A stretch of 64,000 nucleotides of DNA. It comes from Cryptomeria japonica (lineage: Eukaryota; Streptophyta; Pinopsida; Cupressales; Cupressaceae). The translations under genes and the position numbers were made by a program. The notes below the pieces were generated by a model. It did no database searches, was not told the DNA's origin, and saw nothing but the letters and a program-made list of their open reading frames with translations. The stretch is taken from NCBI RefSeq assembly GCF_030272615.1, contig NC_081405.1, positions 312,391,235-312,455,234 on the forward strand, in the 5' to 3' direction. This document shows positions 35,496-46,500 of this stretch, piece by piece; position 1 is the first letter of the stretch, and each line of letters begins with the position of its first letter.

Positions 35496-37035
35496 TGTTG
35501 GCATTATGTGAACCGATATCAGGACATAATGACATTGTATGTTGTCATTGATGTCAATATGTTGAAGAGGTGTGAATTGGCATATGTGAGAACCGGTATA
35601 ACACTGTGAACCGGCATTTGTGCCAAAGTGAAGCGGTGTGCTTGTTCATGATGAACCAGAATATAGTTATGGGAACCGGCATATGGAAATATTGTATGAC
35701 TACCGGTTGGTAGTCTCAAATTTAGGGTTTCCGATTGATGTGCTTCAAGCCTGTGTGGCTCAACTGATAATATTGTGTGATGAGTTAGCATTGTAAAGAA
35801 GAACAGATCATGTTGCCATGTAAGGCTATGTGCGTGAAGGATCTTGCATGAGGGAGATTGTTCCTATCTACCTTGGGAATGTGCGAAGTCTATAAAATGG
35901 TGATAACATGTGATGGGTTATCAACCGCCATAAAATTGGTGGAAATGGACAATGGAGAATGTCTTGAGTTTGGATCAAGATCTGCTGCATTTAATGCAGT
36001 GTGCTCAATGGTCAGGATTGAACCGTTTGAATTCCTTAACCTAACAGGTTTAGGGTTTAGGTTTTATGCTACCGACCTATCTGTTTTCCTATAAGGTCGA
36101 TGTTGTGTCTCTTTTTGAGGTTGTTGGTAAAAGTTGTGTGTGTGTATCCAAGAGAAGGGATACATGATTCATGCCAGACCAAAAGGAGAGAAGTGATACA
36201 TGCAGAGTGTAAGTGCAGAAGGAGAAGAGGAGCTTAAGTGGATCTGCATTGGCATTGAGTGTTGTTACCAGATCATTGTAATACCTGTTGATCTCTAACC
36301 ACCTCAACAGCTAGAAAATCCCTTAATAGGGTAGCCTTAACCGGCTTGCTGAAAATCCTTTGACAGGGTAATTCAAAGCTACTAAGTTCGGAATCCTTTA
36401 GCTATTGAGTTCTTGAAATCCTCTAACAAGGTAACCTTTAAAAGGGTTTAACCCTTAATCGGGTATTGTAGCCATCCCTAAACCAGGTGATCCCTAACAG
36501 GATCAGTTCCTACCAGAACCTATTGTAATGTCTCTAACCGAACAAGGCTTCTAACAGAGTGGGCTTCTAAAGAGTTCAAAAATAGTTTATGGGTATTCAT
36601 CCCCATCGTGGTTTTTCCTAGTTGGGTTTCCATGTGAAAAATATGTGTGTCATGTGTGATGCTTTTATCTTGTGATGCTTTGCTATTGTCTGTTAAGCAT
36701 ATGATGGTTCTGTGTTTTATGCCTGTCAATAAAACATGTTAAACTAGTTGTTATTGTGGTCTGATGATAGATTACCTATTTATACATAAGGGTGAAATGG
36801 TAGTGTAGTCTCAAGTTGAGTGAAAAGCTAAGTGAGTAACCGGTTAATGCTTGACTCAGACATTTTTAGCTTTACCAGTTGCACTCTATTTCAAACCGGT
36901 ATCACTATCTGCTAGTCTTTTGAAGTGTTTGTTGTCAAACTAGGTTTGGACTATATTTTTGCTTGTGCTGATTCACCCCACCCCCCCACCCTCTCAGTAC
37001 CGATTTGGTACTATTTGCTCATTATTGAGTTATCA
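35496..37035 (+). repeat. 5' LTR of element F
   Basis: 1540 bp, TGTTGGCATTATGTG to GAGTTATCA. The plus strand carries CATCGTGGTTTTTCC, GGGTTTCCATGTG and a C-rich run CCCCACCCCCCCACCC near 36976 before CTCTCAGTACCG. Confidence 0.9.
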
Positions 37036-37049
37036 ATTGGTATCAGAGC
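37036..37049 (+). promoter_or_regulatory. Primer-binding site of element F
   Basis: ATTGGTATCAGAGC immediately after the 5' LTR; TGGTATCAGAGC is the standard initiator-Met tRNA site of plant copia elements. Confidence 0.9.
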
Positions 37050-37106
37050 GTCATCCAGGTCCTCTGTGTTATAAGATTAACCGCTTGAGGTAAAGATCCC
37101 AGTCAA

Positions 37107-38250
37107 ATGATGAAGAGGGAAGGCCCAAAGTTTAACAGTGAAAATTTCAGTATATGGAAAGACAGGATGAAGATATACATTAGAAGCATGGGTGCTCAAC
37201 ACTGGAGCTATGTTGAGAATGTCTATGTTGCCCCTATCGGTACTCTTATCGATGACCAAAAGAGAGAGATACAGGAAAATGGGAAAGTCATGGAAGCCCT
37301 AATTAGTAGTTTATCTGACATTGAGTTTATTGATGTTCAAGACAAGGTAAATCCTAAAGAGGTATGGGATACTCTTGAAAATATCTATGGCAGTGATGAG
37401 CATGTAAAACAAGCTAAGGAAGAAACCCTGAGAGGGAAGTTTGAAGATATGCAGATGGTTGAAGGTGAGACCATTCAACAGTATGGAATAAGAATCAAAA
37501 CTATTGTTGCAGATATTAAGAGTGCAGGTGGTAAAATAGAAGACTCCACTATGGTAAGAAAAGTCCTGAGACCCCTATTGTCGGTCTATGCAATAAGGTT
37601 TGCTCCTATTTAGGAACTGAAATCAATAGACAAGACTGAGGTATCCTTGGACTCCATCATAGCAAAGTTGATAGCCTATGAGCTAAATAGTTTTAATGGC
37701 AGTGTTCAAAAGACTGAATCAACTTTTAAAGCTTCTGCTATACCATCCAGAAAAGGAAAAGAAGCTAGCACTAGTGGTGAACCAAGACAAGCAGAGAAAT
37801 GGATGATGAGGAGATTTTGATGGCATTTGAAGCTCTCCTTGCTAGGAAACTTCCTAAAGGAACTGGAAAATACAAAGGTGAGCTACCTTTGAAATGCTTT
37901 TCTTGCAACCGGATAGGACATATTACTGTAAACTATCCTAATGGCAACAACAAGGACAAACCAGAAAGGTTCAAGAAATTCAAAGGAGGAAACCGGAGAA
38001 ACTATTTTGTGGCAGTTGATGAAGGTGTCACAGATGAAGAATCAGAGGATGAAGAAAATGAAGATATTGTGTTTGTTGCTGTCAAGGAAGATGTGTCAGA
38101 CAAGAAGGCTCTTGTCTCCCAGTTTGATAATTCCAATGAGTGGATCATTGACAATGGTTGTTCTCACCATATGACTGGTGACCAGAGCAAGTTTCTATCC
38201 TTGGAAGAGTATGATGGTGGTGTGGTTCGCTTTGGTAATGATGCACATTA
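37107..38250 (+). pseudogene. Copia gag and protease start of element F (broken)
   Basis: Gag opens at MMKREGPKFNSENFSIWKDR (37107). It continues with AQHWSYVEN and WDTLENIYGSDEHVKQAKEE to a TAG at 37611, then on in frame with further damage and a shift near 37800. The zinc knuckle at about 37890 is CFSCNRIGHITVNYP, with the last Cys changed to Tyr. The protease site is WIIDNGCSHHMTGD: the DSG triad has become DNG. Sequence departs from the expected protease-integrase linker after VVRFGNDAH (about 38245), marking the deletion junction. Confidence 0.85.
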
Positions 38251-39188
38251 TCTTTGGTGGAGATGACAAGATGAGTCATGAATTTGCAGATGAGATGAAG
38301 AAAGAGTTTGAGATGTCACTCATAGGGGAGATTAAGTTCTTCATTGGACTGTAGATCCAGTAGATGAAGGATGGGATCTTTATCACTCAATCCAAGTATG
38401 TCAAAGAGGTGTTGAAGACCTTTGGCATGGAAGATAGCAAACTGGTTGGTACACCGATGGTGACCGGTTGTAAACTATCCAAAGAGGATGACTTTGCATT
38501 GGTTGATGAGAAGGAATACCGATCAATGATTGGTAAGTTGCATTATGTAGTGCATAGAAGATCGGATATTGCACATGCAGTTGGCATTACTGCAAGATTC
38601 CAGAAAAGTCCAAGAGAATCCCACTTGGTTGCAGTCAAGCGGATTCTTAGGTATCTAAAAGGAACTATTGACTATGTGTTATGGTATCCATAAAATAATG
38701 ATTTTAACCTGAAAGTGTTCACAGATGTTGATTGGGCTGGTAATGTAGATGACTGGAAGAGCACAATCGGTGGTGCATTCTTCCTTGGTGGTAGACTATT
38801 CTCATGGATGAGTAAAAAGCAGAGTTGTATCTCTCAGTCTACAGCGGAAGCGGAGTATGTTGCAGTTTTCATTAACTGCACTCAGACAATTTGGATGAAG
38901 CATGTATTCAATGGATTCAAAGTTCCTGTATCTGAACTGGTAAGTATATTTTGTGACAATACTAGTGCAATTAATATCTCCAAGAATTCGGTTTTACATT
39001 CTAGAACCAAGCACTTTGAGCTTAAGTATCATTTCTTGAGGGAAAAGGTTCAGAATAAAGAGATTGCACTGGAGCATGTTTCCAGTAAGGAGTAGTTAGC
39101 AGACAAATTCACCAAGCCTCTCCCAAAGACTACATTTACATACTTAAGAGGTGAATTAGGGGTACTAGACCTTCAGGAGGTGAACTAA
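38251..39188 (+). pseudogene. Copia RT C-terminus and RNase H of element F (broken)
   Basis: Starts inside RT just after the active-site box: IIFGGDDKMSHEFADEMKKE. It continues through FFIGL, stops, then the open part 38364-38693 (YVKEVLKTFGMEDSK, RYLKGTIDYVLWYP). RNase H is at 38715-39095 with FTDVDWAGNVDDWKST, STAEAEYVA and FCDNTSAINISKN. A TAG follows SSKE at 39093, and ADKFTKPLPKTTF ends the protein. RNase H catalytic acids are conserved, but no complete enzyme can be made. Confidence 0.85.
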
Positions 39189-39419
39189 AAGCATATGCTC
39201 CACATCAGTCAGGTATTGCATAGTCAAATTTATTTTGGATTGATGTTTTGAAGGATGCTACTCTTCAGGGGGAGCAGCACAATGGAACAGGGAAGCTTGT
39301 GCCTCCACTTTGGCATTGCTATCAAAGGGGGAGAAGATGTGAAGTGGAGAAGATATCTACAAAAATTGGGGGAGAAGATGTGAAGTGAAGAGATATCTTT
39401 GTATATTTCCATCAATGCC
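39189..39419 (+). other. 3' untranslated region of element F
   Basis: Non-coding; contains several purine runs (AGGGGGAGCAGC, AAAGGGGGAGAAG, TGGGGGAGAAG) before the PPT proper. Multiple PPT-like runs also occur in A and E. Confidence 0.65.
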
Positions 39420-39431
39420 AAAGGGGGAGAT
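39420..39431 (+). promoter_or_regulatory. Polypurine tract of element F
   Basis: AAAGGGGGAGAT abutting TGTTGGCATTATG, the 3' LTR start. Confidence 0.9.
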
Positions 39432-40952
39432 TGTTGGCATTATGTGAACCGATATGATGACATAATGACATTGTATGTTGTCATTGATGTCAATATGTTG
39501 AAGAGGTGTGAACTGGAATATGTGAGAATTAGTATAACACTGTGAACCAACATTTGTGCCGAAGTGAAGCGATGTGCTTGTTCATGATGAACTGGCATAT
39601 AGTTATGGGAACCGGCATATGGAAGTATTGTATGACTACCGGTTGGTAGTCTCAACTTTAGGGTTTCTGGTTGATGTGCTTCAAGCCTGTGTGGCTCAAC
39701 CGATGATATTGTGTGATGAGTTAGCATTGTAAAGAAGAATAGATCGTGTTGCCATGTAAGCCTGTGCGCATGAAGGATCTTGCATGAGGGAGATTGTTCC
39801 TATCTACCTCAAGAATGTGTGAAGTCTGTAAAATGGTGATAACATGTGATGGGTTATCAACCGCCATAAAATCAGTGAAAATGGACGATGGAGAATGTCT
39901 TGAGTTTGGATCAAGATCTGCTGCATTTAATGTAGTGTGCTCAATGGTCAGGATTGAACCATTTGAATTCCTTAACCTAACAGGTTTAGGGTTTAGGGTT
40001 TATGATACTGACCTATCTGTTTTCCTATAAGGTCCATGTTGTGTCTCTTTCTAAGGTTGTTGGCAAAAGTTGTGTGTTTGTATCCAAGAGAAGGGATACA
40101 TGATTCTTGCCAGACCAAAAGGAGAGAAGTGATACCTGCAGAGTGTAAGTGTAGAAGGTGAAGAGGAGCTTAAGCGGATCTGCATTGGTATTGGGTGTTG
40201 TTACCAGATCATTGTAATACCTGTTGATCTCTAACCACCTCAACAGCTGGAAAATCCCTTAACAGGGTAGCCTTAACCAGCTTACTAAAAATCCTTTGAT
40301 AGGGTAATTCAAAGCTACTGAGTTTAGAATCCTTTAGCTATTGAGTTCTTGAAATCCTCTAACAAGGTAACCTTTGATAGAGTTTAACCCTTAACCGGGT
40401 ATTTTAGCCATCCCTTAACCGAGTGATCCCTAACAGGATCGGTTCCTAGCAAAACCTATTGTAATGTCTCTAATCGAACAAGGCTTCTAACAGAGCGGAC
40501 TTCTAAGGAGTTCAAAAACAGCTTGTGGGTATTCATCCCCACCGTGGTTTTTCCTAGTTGGGTTTCCATGTGAAAAATATGTGTGTCATGTGTGATGCTT
40601 TTATCTTGTGATGCTTTGCTATTGTTTGTCAAGCATATGATGGTTCTGTGTTTTATGCTTGTTAATAAAACATGTTGAACTAGCTATTATTGTGGTCTAA
40701 TGATAGATTACCTGTTTATGCATAAGGGTGAAATGGTAGTGTAGTCTCGAGTTGAGTGAAAAGCTAAGTGAGTAACTGGTTAATGCTTGACTCAGACATT
40801 CTTAGCTTTACCCGTTGCACTTTGTTTCAAACTAATATCACTGTTTGCCAGTCTTTAAACTAGTTTTTGGATTGTATTTTTGCCTGTACTGATTCACCCC
40901 CCCCCCCCTCTCAGTACCGGTTTGGTACTATTCGCTCATCATTGAGTTATCA
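39432..40952 (+). repeat. 3' LTR of element F
   Basis: 1521 bp, collinear with 35496-37035, ending GAGTTATCA followed by TSD TACAG. The C-run near 40890-40908 differs in length from the 5' copy. Confidence 0.9.
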
Positions 40953-41682
40953 TACAGTGCATAAGTGTGCTTATAACCGCACACACAATTTTACAAGTCA
41001 GACACATGTTTTCTGATCATAAACATGTCTTTAGACCATAGACACAGTTTTACATGCTAGACACACACCTTCAACTAGGCATGCATCTATACCTACCAGG
41101 CATGCAATTTTACACTGCACATGTGTCGATAAAGACCCTACATAAATTTTTAGCTAAACCTATTCTTGTCACATTTTTGGAAACTTAGCAAACCTACCCT
41201 ATTTATGATGCATTAAATGCACCACAAGGACAAAATGAGATGTACTTATCGGTTCTTCATGCTCCTCTGGTCGCTCAAACTACCGCATGTGCTCAAATTT
41301 GTTGAGTGACTACACTGCGCTAACCATTTCTCCTATTGTTCTTCTTTGCTTTGTGTCATGATCAATGAAATTGATGGATGTAAATTAGGAGATCCTTCCC
41401 CCAAGCTCCTATTTATAAGCGCTAAAACCCTAGTTTCTTGTGTTACCCTATTGCACTCCCGCATGGCCCTAGTGACCTAATCTTGGCTCATCCTTTACCA
41501 CTATAGCCTATGTATTTTGTCATTTTGTCTATGTATCTTATCTTTCAATCAAGATATAGTCTGGAACTTCTCTCCAATTCTTCACCCAATCTCTCAAGGG
41601 ATCATATATCACCTTCCAAACTAGTGCATGTATCAATTAAAAAATTTATTATTTGAAACAACACGATCAACTGCATTGTCTC
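40953..41682 (+). other. Element P 3' region with degenerate ACACA..TTTTACA repeats
   Basis: The first ~180 bp, together with 35465-35495 on the other side of F, form a loose tandem series of units of ~25-30 bp. Examples are ACACACAATTTTACA, ACACAGTTTTACATG and CATGCAATTTTACACTG. The remainder (41130-41682) is non-coding, with CTCCTATTTATAAGCGC around 41406-41425. It leads into a PPT. Confidence 0.55.
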
Positions 41683-41696
41683 AAAGAGGGGCAAAA
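41683..41696 (+). promoter_or_regulatory. Polypurine tract of element P
   Basis: AAAGAGGGGCAAAA directly before TGTAGACACC. This purine run against TG, with LTR-like sequence to the right, identifies a plus-strand gypsy-like element whose body lies to the left. Confidence 0.7.
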
Positions 41697-42001
41697 TGTA
41701 GACACCTAAAATTGACCTTTAATTAAATAAATATTTTTTATTTATTAATTATACTAATATCTTATATTAATTAAATAAATATTTAATTTATTTAATTAAT
41801 TCACTAAGCCTCTTCTTTCTAATTAAAACAAATATTTATTATCTATTTAATCGCATCCTTCTTTCCCAAATTAAATAAATATTTTGTTTATTTAATTTAT
41901 GTGGCCTTTCCTCTATTAGTTAAATAAATACTTTTATTTATTTAATTACTTTAGTTATCATTTTCCTCTTATCCACATGACAACAAAGTTCCCTAAATTA
42001 T
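41697..42001 (+). repeat. 3' LTR of element P (LTR M), left part
   Basis: Starts TGTAGACACCTAAAATTGACC and shares the start and the AATTAAATAAATA blocks of solo LTR D. It is broken by element H at ATTAT and resumes at 55664. Confidence 0.7.
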
Positions 42002-43822
42002 TGTTGTCACAAAAGTTTGTAACCTTGTTGAACACTAATGCTCAATAGCCTTGTGAAACATGGAAACAACCTCCAAGTGTGGAACCTTCTGCATGTGAGG
42101 TTGAATCTCTAGAGAAGGCTGACAAATCAGAGTGTAGTGTTGGACCAACCCAACACTTATAAAGCCAATTTTAGGAATCAAGAGGAGAAAAGGGGAGATG
42201 GAATGTTGAAAGAGAAATGAGAGGTGATGCACCTAGATTTAAAGATGTTTCTTTCCCCACTTGTGAATGCACAAGATGCCAATAAACCACCCAAAAGCAT
42301 ACACAAATCTCAATCTGACAACTATCTCAAAAGAAAAAAATTAAGGTCAAGACCTAACTTATGCTAAGAGGGATTAAGAAATATCCTTAGACAACATAGC
42401 AAGCACAATTTAACATAGATTGAAATCAAGAGATAGAAGAAGAAGGATTGCATAATAGGAGTTGAATAACACGCACTATATTCAATAATAGAGGTAAGTT
42501 AAAAATAGATAATCTATCAACATAAAGGCAAGGCAATTACAGTTGTAAAAATCATAGAATTCTATAAGAGAAAAGGGGAGAAGAACCTCTAGAATATGTT
42601 GCAATTTTATTTTATAGATCAGTCATAACTCAGATGGAACATTCCATTTTGAAACCCTAAATTGACTAGGGTTAATTCACAAAGGAAAGAGGATCAGATC
42701 TGACTGATTGATCCAATGTTGCATGCTTGAAGATATTTTGCAAAACTAGGGAAAAGCAATGATCCCTAAAAAAAGGGAGAAACCCTACATTTGGATGGTT
42801 TATGATGCCCTTGTCAGGCCCAAAAGTCTTCCGCAAATAATAAATGGGCATGGGTGGTTGAGAGTAATGTCTGCAGAGCTGTGGCAGAGTAATGACAATT
42901 GTCCCTCATCCTCATGGAAGTGGATGGAAAGAGATTGCATCCGATTTGGTTCACCAACGAGGTCAAAAACTGATTTTTGACCCATTAAGTTGGTAACCAC
43001 CCCTAGGAACTAATTTGAAATTCAACATCCACTTTAGGTTTTAATATGGGTCACACGATCCGCTCCTCACCCATAGAAGGATGACTAAGATTGTGTCATG
43101 AAAACATGCTAGCCCCACTAGCTAAACAACCTTACTGTGGTTCCATAGCCAAGGATAGAACATATTCTTTAACGCTGCAATATTGCGGTGACCATTGCTC
43201 ATCCTAAGTCCATTACAATACCACAGGGAAGAAATATTATTGCCCCTAAACTATCATGGTAGAGCGGTAACATCCTCCTGAATGACCATCAACCCTATCG
43301 CCATATCGTAGGGGTCAAGTTGCGGTTAGCCATAATCTCTACGACCCCAAAATAACATCACAAATCTTCCCACCGCTTGGCTATTGCAACACCACAAATA
43401 GAACCCAGTAATCCCTCCTGACTACAACAATATTGTGATCAGCAACAAGTGGGTATCGCAACATCATAGAGATGGACCAATGGCTAGCTCCAACCACTGC
43501 GATACTACAATAAGGTAGTTATATTATTGTAAGCCCTTTGCTTGTCAATAGTTGGTAAAAAGATGACAGTCTCAGGATGGAAAAGGGACACTCAAGTTGA
43601 TAAGGTTAAGTGGAATGACCACTAGAGTTGGTCAACCAAGAAAAAGAGCAAGGCCAAAAAAAGGGCTAAGGCAAGAAGCCTTAAGGGTTTAGGGTTTAGG
43701 GTTTAGGGTTTAGGGTTTAGGGTTTAGGGTTTAGGCTCTTGGGGAAATAACAGGGTTCTAGTTAGTAGATTATCTCAGATTGGTTATCTACATGACTAAG
43801 GTTGACGCAAAAATGGTCAACA
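42002..43822 (-). repeat. 3' LTR of element H (L1)
   Basis: 1821 bp, TGTTGTCACAAAAG to ATGGTCAACA on the plus strand; collinear with 53864-55663 and 60284-62082. It contains an expanded telomere-type repeat at 43685. No good PPT abuts its inner end. Confidence 0.8.
43685..43733. repeat. Seven perfect GGGTTTA (telomere-type) units inside an LTR
   Basis: Seven consecutive 7-bp units of the Arabidopsis-type plant telomere repeat (TTTAGGG). The same place in the other two LTR copies (about 55559 and 61979) has only two units, so the repeat expanded here. Confidence 0.95.
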
Positions 43823-44072
43823 TTTCTGGTGACTTAGAGGGGTGGCAAGCTTGCTTGGCATATGATTAGTAGCCTTGGGGAATCCATTAGGCACAATTTC
43901 AAGACTGCAATAAGATAAAAACCTCTGCCTTTGTAACCTGCACATATCAAAACTTTTCCATTCTAGGGGAGAATGGCTTATGCTCATGCACTTCTTGGAA
44001 AGCTAAAAGATAAGAAAAATATTTACATGGGCCAGAAATCACCTCAAAAGGAATCCTTAAGGTGGATGAATT
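43823..44072 (-). other. 3' end of element H interior
   Basis: Continuation of the integrase C-terminal region past the TRIM, then non-coding. The minus strand gives FHPP-stop-GFLLR next to the TRIM, followed by stops. No PPT is recognised. Confidence 0.45.
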
Positions 44073-45216
44073 AGAAAATTAGACTACAGAAATAAAACAT
44101 CTAAAAATATAACAGAGAAAGACTGAAGTACTATTTTATTCATCAAATAGTATTACATATTTATAGCTATTGAAGACTCAAAGATCCTCTTATAAAATAG
44201 CTAATTTATTTGACAATACACTAGATATAACTGACAACAAACTAGAAACTAACTAAGAGATATTGGAAGCTAACTGGAGTTGTTCAATATAACAAAGACA
44301 ACAAACTTAACATGTGGACACATCTACATGTTTATTCTGGAACAATAATTCCAACACCGCCTCTTAATGCTACAATAATAAACTGATTTACAATAGTAAA
44401 TAAAATAGTTCATAATATAGAAGCTATTCTTTAAAAATAGTTCATAGACTAGTAAGACTTCTTCAAGTTTCTCCCAACTACTGATATAGCCATGCAACTA
44501 TCATCCAAGTTCCCAATACCATTGGATGCCATTTGAACATGAAGTGTCTCATCACCCTCGTAAAGGTATGATATTGAACTTCTAGATTTTTTGGATCTCC
44601 CCTAAACTATTGGACAACAATTCTCACATGCATATCTGATAACCTCAATGAGGTATAGTTTCTCTGATTTGGTAGCACCTCAGACTATTGAGCATCTATC
44701 TAGCCTCTACTACATCCTTTCCTATCTTCAAAGGATTGGCCTCTTCAAAATAGAACAAATTCTTCATTTTTAATAATATCATCATCACTATCTTCATTTG
44801 ATGGTTCCTCTAGAACTACTAACATTCTTTTAGCTCTTATAGTTGTAGTGCACTACTCAATAATAGATTTTGAGCAAAACTCATAGAATACTCAACTGTT
44901 CAAACAAAAATGGAGCACATGGCCCTGATACCAAATTAAAAAATTAGACTACAAAAATAAAATATCTAAAAATATAACAGAGAAAGACTGAAGTACTAAT
45001 TTATTCATCAAATAGTATTACATATTTATAGTTGTTGAAGACTCAAATATCTTCCTATAAAATAGCTCATTTATTTGACAACACCAAGATATAACTAACA
45101 ACAAACTAGAAACTAAGAGATATTGGTAGCTAACTAGAGTTGTTGAACAAAACAAAGATAACAAACTAAATATGTGAACATATTTACGCATTTATTTTGG
45201 AGCATTAATTCCAACA
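44073..45216 (-). mobile_element. TRIM: miniature LTR element
   Basis: 1144 bp with LTRs at 44073-44356 and 44938-45216 (about 280 bp) and an interior of only 581 bp. Minus-strand PBS TGGTATCAGGGCC (44921-44933) lies four bases inside the 5' LTR. Flanking GAATT (44068-44072) and GGATT (45217-45221) fit a decayed TSD. The minus-strand start is TGTTGGAATTA. No protein domain is convincing in the interior. Size, PBS and absence of coding match terminal-repeat retrotransposons in miniature. It interrupts the H integrase frame after EALPTEVNG. Confidence 0.85.
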
Positions 45217-46500
45217 GGATTCCATTGACTTCAGTGGGGAGGGCCTCACCACTAACTGTGGATATATTGAAAGAATTGGCCTCCTTGTAGCTAGTGATGA
45301 CATGTAGGCCACTCCAAATAGCATATAATTTAGAGTTCTTACTTGGTTTGGCTTGGTCAGCACCCCACTTTAGAAAAATTTCACCAACCTTGAAGGTCCT
45401 ATGAGTGTCTTTTCTATCAAAACTTCTTTTGACCTGTCCTTGATGGATATTGAGGGTTTGTGTGGCCTTATCTCTAGTTTCTTCTAGCTCCATCAACTTT
45501 GCATATCTGACTATCTTGCAATCATTCTCCATGAGATTTAGCCAGTGTGCCAAGTCGAAAGAAGGAAACTCAAGAGATAAAGAAGCCTTTCTTCTCTTCC
45601 ATACACTAACATGAAAGGTGAATTACCAATTTCTCTCTTAGGTGTGATCATGTTAGCCCATAGGGTTGTTCGTAACTTCAAATGCCAAGACCACTGATTA
45701 TCATCTAAGGTCCTTTTGATGATTTAGATGAGATTCTTATTAGACGACTCGGCTAGGTCATTCCTCTAGGGGTAGTAGTTTGATGATATCTTCAACTATA
45801 CGTCATGCCTAACTGCCCATAATTTGATTTGAGCTCCAACAAAAGATTTGGCGTTGTTAGATATGATGGTGGAATGGGAACCAAACCTAGTTAAAATTCC
45901 CTCCGATAATTTAACCACTAAACTTTCAGTAGCATCTTTCAAGGTAACTACCTTTGTCCACCTTGTGAAGTAATCTATGACAGCCAAAATCCACTTATGG
46001 CTAGTGCTTGACAGAGGGGTAATTGGGCCAATGAAATCTAGACCCAACTGAGTAAAGGGTTGATCAATATATATAGGATGAAGAGGAAGGCAAGCCAACC
46101 TTTGTTTACCTAAGAAAAGAGCACACTCCTTACACCTCCTTACCCACCTATGTGAATCCTTGAAAAGACAAGGCCAATAGTAACCTGACCTAATTATTTT
46201 CATGGCAGTAGTCCTTGTAGAGAAATGGCCACCTGAGGGACCATCTTGAAACTCTTCTAATAGTCTATTGACTTGACCTTCTTTGATGCATCTCAATAAG
46301 ACTCCATTAAGGTCCTTTTTGAACAAAATGCCATCCTTTAATACACAAGGGATATATTGAAGCCTGAAGTGTCTTCTCTTAGTCCTATCAAAATTAGGAG
46401 GGCAATTATCATCCCTTAAGGAGGTATTCATGTCATCAAACCAACTAGTTTGTCCATATTCATTGTTGGTTTGTCGTTCCTCCTCTTGTAACACAAGGAT
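45217..46500 (-). pseudogene. Gypsy integrase of element H (broken)
   Basis: The frame at 45796-46494 has the zinc-binding region (GGHFSTRTTAMKIIRSGYYW, then CKECALF) and the rve core (LGLDFIGPITPL; AVIDYFTRWTKVV). The second catalytic position reads IISNNAKSF in place of ISDN, so one catalytic Asp is lost. The frame at 45217-45553 carries the C-terminal part (TRDKATQTLNIHQGQVKRSFD; FKVGEIFLKWGA), ended by the TRIM. Stops separate the halves near 45560-45790. Confidence 0.85.

Larger units (their letters stand above)
35496..40952 (+). mobile_element. Element F: copia element with large internal deletion, TSD TACAG
   Basis: 5457 bp with LTRs at 35496-37035 and 39432-40952, PBS at 37036-37049, and PPT at 39420-39431. 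Perfect 5-bp TSD TACAG lies at 35491-35495 and 40953-40957. The internal region is only about 2.4 kb. It has gag and protease, then jumps directly into the C-terminal part of RT and RNase H; integrase and most of RT are gone. The LTRs are similar along their full length with scattered changes, so insertion is fairly old but younger than G. Confidence 0.9.

Noticed and set aside
36089-36307. Matching ORFs in both F LTRs (also 35519-35791, 35858-36094, 39440-39727, 39794-40030, 40025-40243)
   Set aside because: They are the same LTR positions in duplicate; conservation comes from LTR identity, and no protein family is recognised.
43140-43560. Possible structural RNA gene, because of GC-richer sequence with CCGCGG/CATCGC motifs in H LTRs
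   Set aside because: No rRNA or tRNA features; it is ordinary LTR sequence shared by three copies.
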